Of a DNA stretch of 64,000 nucleotides, positions 8,870-16,005 are shown one piece after another. The stretch is from Bacteroidales bacterium (lineage in GTDB: Bacteria; Bacteroidota; Bacteroidia; Bacteroidales; UBA932). A program made the position numbers and the translations under genes. The stretch is taken from the NCBI GenBank assembly GCA_017428325.1, contig JAFRRA010000006.1:434001-498000 (forward strand), in the 5' to 3' direction. A model generated the notes under the pieces. That model searched no databases, was not told the DNA's origin, and saw nothing but the letters and a program-made list of their open reading frames with translations. Position 1 is the first letter of the stretch, and each line of letters opens with the position of its first letter.

Positions 8870-10249
8870 TTATCTATCTTCCTGAAAGATATCCAGGACT
8901 ATCTGAGGAATTGAAGCGGCACGGATAACCTTGATCTTCCTGTGCTGCTTTTCTTCTTTCTGGCTGTAGGAGGAGATGTAGATTCTCTCAAAGCCGAGTT
9001 TTTCAGCCTCGGCGATTCTTCTTTCTATCTGGGAAACAGGGCGGATTTCTCCGCTCAGGCCCACTTCTGCCGCAAAGGTGTATTTCTGGCTTACGGCAAC
9101 ATCGAAGTTGGAAGAGAGGATGCTCATTATGATGGCAAGGTCGCAGGCCGGGTCTGCTACCTTTATGCCTCCGGCGATGTTGAGGAAAACGTCCTTCGCC
9201 CCGATCTTGAAGCCTACTCTCTTTTCCAGGACGGCAAGCAGCATATTGAGCCTTCTGACATCAAAGCCTGTGGCGGATCGCTGAGGAGTGCCATAGGCGG
9301 CTGTACTTACAAGGGCCTGTACCTCGATAAGGAACGGGCGGGTGCCGTCCAGCATTGCGGCAACGGCGCTTCCGCTCAAGGATTCCTCGTGGGTGGAGAT
9401 GAACATCTCGCTAGGGTTGAGCACTTCTCTCAGACCGGTTCCGGTCATCTCGTATACAGCCAGTTCCGCAGATGCCCCGAAGCGGTTCTTTATGCTTCTG
9501 AGGATACGGAAGGAATGTCTTGTGTCACCTTCAAACTGAAGAACTACATCCACGATATGCTCCAGAACCTTAGGGCCGGCGATGGTTCCATCTTTAGTGA
9601 TGTGACCGATGATGATAACCGGAGTGTTGGTCTCCTTTGCATAGCGAAGAAGGGAAACGGCACATTCCTTGACCTGGGAAACGCTTCCTGCAGAAGATTC
9701 CACAATCGTTGAGAAAATAGTTTGGATGGAGTCTATGATTATTAGTTCCGGCTTGATGGCTTTTGCCTGTTCCAGAATGTTGTCCAGAGAAGTTTCCGGA
9801 AGAATGTAGCAGCCATCGTGTATACCGCCAAGCCTTTCAGCCCTCATCTTTATCTGCCTTGCGCTTTCCTCTCCTGAAACATAGAGGGTCTTGAGGCTAG
9901 GATTTGAAAGCGGAATCTGCAGGCTGAGCGTGGACTTTCCGATGCCTGGCTCTCCGCCGATCAGCACCAGCGAGCCTTTCACCATTCCACCTCCCAGAAT
10001 CCTGTCCAGCTCCCCGAGGCTTCCGAAGGAAATCCTCTCCTCGTTGCCGCTGGCGTCTATATCGCTGAGCCTTTGTGGCTTTGCATTCACTCCCGGAGCC
10101 GCATAGCTCTTTGACGGCCCTCCCTCAGAGCGGCTTACAACCTCTTCCACCATTGTATTCCACTGTCCGCAGGAAGGGCACTGACCCATCCACTTCGGAC
10201 TTTCGTAACCGCAATTGTTGCAGAAAAACGCTTTCTTGACCTTTGCCAT
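8870..10249 (-). CDS. radA: DNA repair protein RadA
   Basis: Branch-migration ATPase related to RecA that processes recombination intermediates. Domains in order: an N-terminal C4 zinc finger (Cys10, Cys13, Cys24, Cys27), the RecA-like ATPase with Walker A GGEPGIGKST (99-107), the RadA-specific KNRFG motif, and a C-terminal Lon-protease-like domain with YTFAAEVGLSGEIRPV. Length 459 is typical. The final 25 or so codons (8879-8955) are duplicated at 6751-6827. The present 3' end therefore seems to have arrived with, or been rebuilt by, the inserted cassette, yet the reading frame is intact. A -7 element (TATCTTTG) lies 30 bp upstream. Confidence 0.95.
   Translation of the reverse strand: MAKVKKAFFCNNCGYESPKWMGQCPSCGQWNTMVEEVVSRSEGGPSKSYAAPGVNAKPQRLSDIDASGNEERISFGSLGELDRILGGGMVKGSLVLIGGEPGIGKSTLSLQIPLSNPSLKTLYVSGEESARQIKMRAERLGGIHDGCYILPETSLDNILEQAKAIKPELIIIDSIQTIFSTIVESSAGSVSQVKECAVSLLRYAKETNTPVIIIGHITKDGTIAGPKVLEHIVDVVLQFEGDTRHSFRILRSIKNRFGASAELAVYEMTGTGLREVLNPSEMFISTHEESLSGSAVAAMLDGTRPFLIEVQALVSTAAYGTPQRSATGFDVRRLNMLLAVLEKRVGFKIGAKDVFLNIAGGIKVADPACDLAIIMSILSSNFDVAVSQKYTFAAEVGLSGEIRPVSQIERRIAEAEKLGFERIYISSYSQKEEKQHRKIKVIRAASIPQIVLDIFQEDR
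8879..8955. repeat. Right copy of the 77-bp direct repeat (inside radA)
   Basis: This is the coding 3' end of radA, matching 6751-6827 at 75 of 77 bases. The repeat starts 9 bp upstream (plus-strand sense) of where non-coding cassette DNA gives way to the radA stop, so the stop codon itself is outside the repeat. Confidence 0.92.
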
Positions 10250-10274
10250 AACCTAGTCTTTCTATTAAAATCCC

Positions 10275-10287
10275 GTATCAAAGATAC
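10275..10287 (-). promoter_or_regulatory. -7 element of radA within a small palindrome
   Basis: The minus strand carries TATCTTTG (10286-10279), an exact TAnnTTTG match about 30 bp from the radA start. It is embedded in the inverted repeat GTATC-AAA-GATAC. The palindrome may be incidental. Confidence 0.45.
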
Positions 10288-10331
10288 AACACAACGGCTT
10301 ATTATTTGCGTCGATTATTCAGGACATTTAG

Positions 10332-10339
10332 TAAATTTG
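10332..10339 (+). promoter_or_regulatory. -7 promoter element for the Ig-like/LRR operon
   Basis: TAAATTTG matches the Bacteroidota -7 consensus. A TTTG at 10305-10308 lies 23 bp upstream, slightly longer than the usual spacing. The leader to the start codon at 10387 is about 40 nt. Confidence 0.55.
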
Positions 10340-10386
10340 CCTTATATGGAGGCTTTTGTTATGCCTCTCTTTTAAAGAAATAAATT

Positions 10387-11025
10387 ATGAATATTCTCCA
10401 CAAGGCCTTGCTATGCCTAGTAACTGCATCTGTTTTAATCTCTTGTAGTAGCGGAGGAGATAAATCGGGTTCGGGACCTTATACGCCTCCGGCGGACGTG
10501 CCGGTTTCTTCAGTGAGCGTTTCCCCTTCTTCTTTGGAACTCTTAATCGGCGGTATTGTCCAGCTTTCCTCTACTGTCAGCCCGTCCAACGCCACAGACA
10601 AGTCTGTCACCTGGTCTTCTTCCAACCAGACGGTTGCCACGGTTAGCCCAACCGGTCTGGTCTCCGCCAAGGCTAAGGGCTCTGCTACGATTACTGTTGA
10701 CGCAAGCGGCAAGACAGCAAATTGCAACCTGACCGTTTCTATTCCTGTTTCTTCGGTTACACTGAACAAGACAGAGCTTAGTCTCAAGGAAGGAACCTCG
10801 GAAACCCTTACGGCCACCGTCAGCCCTGATGATGCTGCGGACAAAACCGTAATCTGGACCAGTTCAAATGCATCCGTGTCCACTGTGGACAACACCGGAA
10901 AAGTCACGGCCATTGCTCCCGGTTCCGTAAAGATTACAGCTTCATGTGGCGGCAAATCAGCCGTCTGCATTGTTACCGTTACCAAGAAAGGCGGTCTTTC
11001 GGATAGGCCAGATGAAGAAATCTAA
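10387..11025 (+). CDS. Lipoprotein with two bacterial Ig-like (Big_2) domains
   Basis: Surface or periplasmic lipoprotein of 212 residues. The signal peptide ends VLISCSS, giving a lipobox with Cys near residue 20. Two tandem Big_2-type domains follow (about 39-117 and 120-200). Each opens with VSSVxx and contains the hallmark pattern VTWSSSNQTVATVS / VIWTSSNASVSTVD and a closing GSATITV or GSVKITA strand. It has no catalytic motif, so an adhesive or structural role is inferred. The gene for the LRR surface protein begins 18 bp downstream, and both probably form one operon from the promoter at 10332. The two domains are similar enough to suggest internal duplication. Confidence 0.8.
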   Translation: MNILHKALLCLVTASVLISCSSGGDKSGSGPYTPPADVPVSSVSVSPSSLELLIGGIVQLSSTVSPSNATDKSVTWSSSNQTVATVSPTGLVSAKAKGSATITVDASGKTANCNLTVSIPVSSVTLNKTELSLKEGTSETLTATVSPDDAADKTVIWTSSNASVSTVDNTGKVTAIAPGSVKITASCGGKSAVCIVTVTKKGGLSDRPDEEI

Positions 11026-11043
11026 CACAACAGCGAAACAGAG

Positions 11044-13515
11044 ATGAGAACTATATATAGAATATCGGCCCGGATAATTGCTTTGGCGCTTATACTGCAT
11101 TCTTGCAGCAAGGAAGACGAATTTGTTCCGGGTGCTTTGGTAACAATCTTGAAAGGTACGGTAGAAGACACTGCCCCAGCAACCAAGACTCAGCACGAAT
11201 ATTCAGACAAAACCCTGAAAGTAAGTTGGAAAAGCGGAGACCAGATTGCCGTTTCTGACGGAAATAATCTCTACAAGTTTACACAGACAGGTGATATCGG
11301 CGATGGCGGCCATACAGCTATGTTTGCCACCGAAAACCCTGTTAACTTTGGAGAGGGAGAGATTATTGCTGTCTATCCTTACACGGCAGACCTTTCCTAT
11401 GACCTTACCTCCCAGGAAGGAACAATAGATAAACTGTTTCAGACAGATTTGCTTCTTGCAAGGGCTCAAGTTTCCGCTTCTAAGGTAGAAGATCTGGAAT
11501 TCAATCCTTTTTGTGCCGTAATTAGGCTTCCTAAGGACATTCTTGTCACCGATGAGGATTATACCGGAGAGATGAAAATAACAGTAAGCGGAACAAACCT
11601 TGGCGGCAAAGTCACAGTTTCCAAGACCGGTGGTATTGATGTTCAGGAATCGGGTATTACCGTTCCCGTATCCATAGCCAAAGGCAAGTTTGCTGAAGAC
11701 GCCTACATTGTCTTCGTTCCACGGGAAAAGACAGGCCTTTTCTGCTATTCTCTTGAAACAGACCGGAACGACGCTTATTCCTTTAACATTGAAAACATCA
11801 GCACCTCCAAGGTTTATTCAGTCAAGACCATCTTTGACGGTATTGTTGTCTTTGAAGACAAAAACTTCAAGAAATATTGCCTGGAGAATTTTGACTTGGA
11901 TGCTGATGGTGAAATTAGTTTTGCAGAAGCCAGAAAAGTCAAGAAAATGTCTTTTAACACAGATGAAGAACACTGGAATATTTCTTCTTTGAAAGGAGTA
12001 GAGGCATTCAAGAACCTGTCTTATTTAGACTGTCGCGGTTTTAGCGCCACCGTTTCAGGCCGGGGAAAACTGACAAGTTTGGATGTAAGCAGCAATACAA
12101 AACTTGACACGCTGTTTTGCAGCAAGAACCAGTTGACTAGTTTGGTCGTTGGCAATAATCCCTCTCTGACAAAATTATATTGTGACTTCAACCAACTTGA
12201 AAGTTTGGATTTAAGCAATAGTCCCGCTCTGATTTATTTGGATTGCAATGACAACCGGCTAAAGAGTCTAATTTTGGGCAATAAACCTGCTTTATTTTGG
12301 TTGGACTGCTGGAACAATCAACTTATGAGTCTGGATGTCAGTGAATGTCCGGCGCTGTTTTCACTGAATTGCAGCAACAACCAGCTTGAAAGTTTGGATT
12401 TGAGCAAATGTTATTCTCTGGCTTATTTTACTTGCAACAGCAACCAGATTATAAGTTTGGATTTCAGTGAATCTCCGGCCTTGCAAACATTGCATTGCCA
12501 GAACAATCAGCTTAAGAGTTTGAATGTGAGCAAAAATTACGCTCTGAGTACTTTGGTGTGCAATGACAACCAGCTTACAACTCTGGACGTGAGCAAAAAT
12601 CCAAAGCTGTCATATTTAGATTGCAGCAGCAACAAGCTAACAAATCTAAAATTTGAAATTATTACTAGTGAGGGTGAAGTGCATTGCACCAACAACCAAC
12701 TTACAAGTTTGGACGTGAGCAAGAGTTCTAGCCTTAGAGAATTATATTGCGATAGCAACCAGCTTAAACATCTGGACGTGAGCAAGAATATTGCTCTGGG
12801 TACTTTGGTGTGCAATGACAACCAGCTTACGAGTTTGGATTTTAGCATTTATTTGGCAAAATTGTCTTGCAGCAACAACCAGCTAACAAGTCTAGATATA
12901 AGCGGGTGTAAGTTATATTTATTAAATTGCAGCAACAACCCGCTTAAGAGTCTGGACTTAAGCAAAATTTCCACTCTGGTAGAATTGTATTGCAATAACA
13001 ACCAGCTAACGAGTCTGGACTTGAACAAGAACTCCTCCATTCAGTATTTGTCTTGCAGCAACAACCAGCTAACAAGTTTGGATGTCAGTGTTTGTGAGTG
13101 GTTGTATAATATGGATTGCAGTGCCAACCAGCTAACGAGTCTGGACTTGAGCAATAATTCCCATCTGGCTTTTTTGTATTGTGCCGACAATCAGCTTACA
13201 AGCCTGGATGTCAGTGCGTGTGCGTGGCTGCATGATCTGGATTGCAGAGCCAATCATATTACGAGTCTGGACGTAAGCAACAACGAGTTATTCTTCCGTT
13301 CATTGACAGCATGGACAACCTCAAATTCTGCAGATATCTTTAAAGATCTTGATGGCCCGAAGCAAATTACAGTTAACAGCAACACACCTTCTTTCAGCTT
13401 TGAGGTATATTGTACAAAAGATAATCGCAATTATTATTTATGGCAACCAGGTGATGGCGATATTGTAGAGTGGTTTAAAGGTCGGTTTCTCGAGATAATC
13501 GTTAAGGATTCATAG
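11044..13515 (+). CDS. Surface lipoprotein: fimbrillin-like domain, EF-hand, leucine-rich repeats
   Basis: An 823-residue exported protein. It has a lipobox-type start (LILHSC, Cys near residue 21) and an N-terminal region of about 250 residues resembling the fimbrillin-like/Mfa-type fold of Bacteroidales (KTQHEY, WKSGDQIAV, IIAVYPYTADL). A canonical EF-hand loop DLDADGEISFAE follows at residues 284-295. About 20 leucine-rich repeats of roughly 21 residues come next, with consensus LxxLxCxxNQLTSLDVSxN. A unique C-terminal segment of about 65 residues (post-13320) ends the protein. LRR proteins of this kind usually mediate protein or host-surface binding. It follows the Ig-like lipoprotein gene by 18 bp. 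Binding partner and true cell-surface display are inferred. Confidence 0.8.
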   Translation: MRTIYRISARIIALALILHSCSKEDEFVPGALVTILKGTVEDTAPATKTQHEYSDKTLKVSWKSGDQIAVSDGNNLYKFTQTGDIGDGGHTAMFATENPVNFGEGEIIAVYPYTADLSYDLTSQEGTIDKLFQTDLLLARAQVSASKVEDLEFNPFCAVIRLPKDILVTDEDYTGEMKITVSGTNLGGKVTVSKTGGIDVQESGITVPVSIAKGKFAEDAYIVFVPREKTGLFCYSLETDRNDAYSFNIENISTSKVYSVKTIFDGIVVFEDKNFKKYCLENFDLDADGEISFAEARKVKKMSFNTDEEHWNISSLKGVEAFKNLSYLDCRGFSATVSGRGKLTSLDVSSNTKLDTLFCSKNQLTSLVVGNNPSLTKLYCDFNQLESLDLSNSPALIYLDCNDNRLKSLILGNKPALFWLDCWNNQLMSLDVSECPALFSLNCSNNQLESLDLSKCYSLAYFTCNSNQIISLDFSESPALQTLHCQNNQLKSLNVSKNYALSTLVCNDNQLTTLDVSKNPKLSYLDCSSNKLTNLKFEIITSEGEVHCTNNQLTSLDVSKSSSLRELYCDSNQLKHLDVSKNIALGTLVCNDNQLTSLDFSIYLAKLSCSNNQLTSLDISGCKLYLLNCSNNPLKSLDLSKISTLVELYCNNNQLTSLDLNKNSSIQYLSCSNNQLTSLDVSVCEWLYNMDCSANQLTSLDLSNNSHLAFLYCADNQLTSLDVSACAWLHDLDCRANHITSLDVSNNELFFRSLTAWTTSNSADIFKDLDGPKQITVNSNTPSFSFEVYCTKDNRNYYLWQPGDGDIVEWFKGRFLEIIVKDS
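12016..13270 (+). repeat. Tandem 63-bp LRR-coding repeats
   Basis: About 20 units, mostly 63 bp (21 codons), each coding a C-x-x-N-Q-L-T-S-L-D-V-S type repeat. Some units are nearly identical at DNA level: 12541-12578 and 12793-12830 match at 37 of 38 positions and lie exactly 252 bp (four units) apart. This points to recent unit duplication or gene conversion. Confidence 0.85.
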
Positions 13516-13523
13516 AAATAGGT

Positions 13524-13531
13524 TATATTTG
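13524..13531 (+). promoter_or_regulatory. -7 promoter element for the serine hydrolase gene
   Basis: TATATTTG, an exact TAnnTTTG match, lies 24 bp before the start codon at 13556 and just after the LRR gene stop. Confidence 0.6.
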
Positions 13532-13555
13532 TAAGAAGGATTCATTTTTATTCTT

Positions 13556-15208
13556 ATGAAACGCTTATTTCTTTTCTCGGCGATGATGCTGGGCTTTCTG
13601 GCCCCGCTTTCCGCACAGGATTCTGATTTTGCAAAGAAGGTTGACGAATATGTTCTACAGGTGATGGATACCTGGCAGCTGCCGGGTGCTGCAGTTGCCA
13701 TTTCCGTAGACAACAAGGTCGTGTTCAAGAAGGCCTATGGAGTCAAGGAACTCAGGCCTGCGGACGGTGTGGGATTTGCCGGAGTGAAATATGACGAATG
13801 CAAGTTTGCCCAGGCTGGAGTGAAGCCTGTGGTCAACAAGCCGGGAGATCCGGTAAACACTTCATCCCTCTTCCAGATAGCCTCTGTGTCAAAGTCCTTT
13901 ACGGCAACCGTGATGGCGCAGCTGGTAGATGAGGGAAAGTTCAAGTGGACGGATACCGTAAAGAAACTGCTGCCTGATTTCAGGATGTTTCCGGGAGATG
14001 ATTACGTGACAAACAACATGCTTGTCCGGGATGCGCTTCTGCACTCCACCGGACTTGTAAATGAAGCGGGGACTTACTTCGGAAACCTGGGATACGACAG
14101 GGACGAGACCTACACGATGCTAGGCCTTCTGAAACCGGGATTCAGCTTCCGCTCAGCCTATGACTACAACAACATAACCTTTGTGGTATGCTCAAAGCTC
14201 ATCGAGAAATACACGGGAAAGAGCTGGGAGGAAAACGTTCGTGAAAGAGTGTTCAAGCCACTGGGAATGACATCATCCACAATGAATGCAGACGGTTTTG
14301 CCGCAGCAAAGGATGTGGTTACCCCTCACGACTGGACATATTCCGGAGACGGCAAGGCGACGGTACTTCCTCTGTACGGAGACGAGCAGGCGCTCAACTG
14401 GCTGACAGTGATCGGCCCTGCAGGAAGCCTCTGCTCAACCGTGGAGGACCTGATAAGATATGCACAGTTCCACTGCAACAACGGCTACATCGTTAATCGC
14501 GACGGGGAAGGAAATGTTGTGGACACAACGTTCATTATGCCTAGGAAGGCTATGCTTCCGCTTCACAGGGGATATACGGTGACAAGCCAGGACTCAACGA
14601 TGATGCGCCTTTACGGAATGTGCTGGTTCATTGAGCAGAACAACAGGTACAAACTCTATTTCCACACAGGAACTTCCTGGGGTGTTACAGCCATCTGCTA
14701 CTTTGTTCCGGAACTGAAATTGGCAGGCTGCGTGCTGCTTAACTGCGAGGTTGGGGCAAATCCGCGCTATGCGATTATGAGAAGGGTAATAGATCTGGTT
14801 AGGGGAGAAAAGGAACCGCTTCGGGATTACAGCACCGAATACTGGAAAGACTACACATCATACAGAGACAAAGTCATCGCCGAGCAGAAGGCAAAACCAA
14901 AACCTGATGTATTCCCTGAAGTTGCCAATCCTGGCATCTTTGCGGGAACATACACAAAGGAGGCTCCTTTCGGAGACATAATCATCACCTATGAGAAGGG
15001 AAAGCTCTACCGAATACCGGCAAAGTTCAAGGGCGTGAAGGAATGGAAGAAAGAACTCAAGCACAAGAGCGGAACAACCTATGTCTTCCGCAGCGACGGT
15101 CACGGCTTTGAGCTGACTTTCAATATGGAAGACGGTAAGGTAACCGGCTTTGACCAGGAGTTTGGAGAGGGAGAGGAGAAGGCCTTTGGCGGCTGGACCA
15201 GGAAATAA
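13556..15208 (+). CDS. Exported serine hydrolase of the beta-lactamase/PBP4* family
   Basis: Class C beta-lactamase-related hydrolase (PF00144 fold). A signal peptide (MKRLFLFSAMMLGFLAPLSAQ) sends it to the periplasm. The nucleophile box is SVSK (Ser110, Lys113). The tyrosine motif is Y-N-N (Tyr204), in YDYNNITFV. The catalytic domain ends near residue 430 and is followed by a C-terminal domain of about 100 residues with beta-structure (FAGTYTKEAPFGDIIITYEKG), as in family members with an added lipocalin-like tail. Substrates in this family range from D-amino peptides to esters, so no specific substrate is claimed. The gene for an exported C26 hydrolase starts 15 bp downstream. Confidence 0.85.
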   Translation: MKRLFLFSAMMLGFLAPLSAQDSDFAKKVDEYVLQVMDTWQLPGAAVAISVDNKVVFKKAYGVKELRPADGVGFAGVKYDECKFAQAGVKPVVNKPGDPVNTSSLFQIASVSKSFTATVMAQLVDEGKFKWTDTVKKLLPDFRMFPGDDYVTNNMLVRDALLHSTGLVNEAGTYFGNLGYDRDETYTMLGLLKPGFSFRSAYDYNNITFVVCSKLIEKYTGKSWEENVRERVFKPLGMTSSTMNADGFAAAKDVVTPHDWTYSGDGKATVLPLYGDEQALNWLTVIGPAGSLCSTVEDLIRYAQFHCNNGYIVNRDGEGNVVDTTFIMPRKAMLPLHRGYTVTSQDSTMMRLYGMCWFIEQNNRYKLYFHTGTSWGVTAICYFVPELKLAGCVLLNCEVGANPRYAIMRRVIDLVRGEKEPLRDYSTEYWKDYTSYRDKVIAEQKAKPKPDVFPEVANPGIFAGTYTKEAPFGDIIITYEKGKLYRIPAKFKGVKEWKKELKHKSGTTYVFRSDGHGFELTFNMEDGKVTGFDQEFGEGEEKAFGGWTRK

Positions 15209-15223
15209 AAAACACAGACAGAT

Positions 15224-16003
15224 ATGAAAAGATTCTTTTTTGCGGCTGCAGTTCTGATGCTGCTTGTTCCACTGGGGCTGAGCGCCCAGAAGAAACCCGT
15301 AATCGGAGTGTCCTGCTCCATAGACGGAAGCACCGTTGAGGCGGGTATGACCTATGTGGTGAGCGTAAGGAAGGCCGGAGGTATTCCGTTCGTGATTCCT
15401 CTGACAACTTCCGGCAAGGAGATAGACGAGTATCTGGACCGCATAGACGGTCTGCTTATGATTGGCGGAGAGGATGTGAGCCCGCTGCTCTTCGGCCAGC
15501 AGCCGAGCAAGTCTCTGGGAGAAGTTGTGCCGGACAGGGATATCTATGACCTGGCCCTCATACGCAAGGCCGTAAAGAGGGGAATACCGGTTCTTGGAAT
15601 CTGCCGCGGAATCCAGTGCCTTAACATCGCTATGGGAGGAGACCTCATCCAGGATATTCCTTCTGAGGTGCAGGATGCAATCCAGCATCGCCAGAACGCT
15701 CCGCGCTCATACGGAAGCCACACGATAACAATAACCAAGGGCTCCCTGATGGCCAATCTTCTGGGAGTGGATGAGATTGCCGTGAACTCCTTCCACCATC
15801 AGGCTTGCGGAAAGGTGGCTCCAGGCTACAAGGTTACAGCAAGGGCTTCGGACGGAGTGATAGAGGCCATAGAAAGCGCAGACGGAAAATCATTCGGCGT
15901 TCAGTTCCATCCGGAAGGTTTCGTGTATTCGGGCAAGAAGGAATTCCTCCCGATCTTCCAGCATCTGGTTAAGCTGGCGGGAGAATACGCGGCTTCCAGA
16001 TAG
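15224..16003 (+). CDS. Exported gamma-glutamyl hydrolase-like amidotransferase (peptidase C26)
   Basis: Class I glutamine-amidotransferase fold resembling gamma-glutamyl-GABA hydrolase (PuuD-like, C26). Catalytic residues are visible: Cys127 in LGICRGIQCLN, and His229 with Glu231 in FHPEGF. Unlike the usual cytosolic enzymes, it begins with a clear signal peptide (hydrophobic residues 4-20 ending LSAQ), so it should act in the periplasm or outside. Together with the upstream hydrolase gene, 15 bp away, it may process gamma-glutamyl or cell-wall peptides. That pairing is inferred from context only. It ends 3 bp from the stop of the convergent GH77-like gene. Confidence 0.82.
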   Translation: MKRFFFAAAVLMLLVPLGLSAQKKPVIGVSCSIDGSTVEAGMTYVVSVRKAGGIPFVIPLTTSGKEIDEYLDRIDGLLMIGGEDVSPLLFGQQPSKSLGEVVPDRDIYDLALIRKAVKRGIPVLGICRGIQCLNIAMGGDLIQDIPSEVQDAIQHRQNAPRSYGSHTITITKGSLMANLLGVDEIAVNSFHHQACGKVAPGYKVTARASDGVIEAIESADGKSFGVQFHPEGFVYSGKKEFLPIFQHLVKLAGEYAASR

Positions 16004-16005
16004 GA

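Larger units (their letters stand above)
6828..8878. mobile_element. Inserted AT-rich cassette between direct repeats of radA
   Basis: About 2.05 kb of visibly AT-rich DNA, with codon use unlike the roughly 50% GC flanks, lies between two copies of the radA 3' end. It holds a C10 protease gene, a small lipoprotein gene and one promoter. No integrase, transposase or terminal inverted repeat is visible, so it is called a cassette rather than a known element. Either homologous replacement or site-specific insertion at the radA end could have produced it; the sequence does not decide. Confidence 0.6.

Noticed and set aside
8942..9712. 256-codon plus-strand frame inside radA
   Set aside because: Antisense to radA, no recognisable motif or start signal.
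12016..13270. Regular 63-bp repeats considered as a CRISPR or minisatellite array
   Set aside because: The repeats stay in frame and encode leucine-rich repeats; there are no constant repeats with variable spacers and no cas genes.
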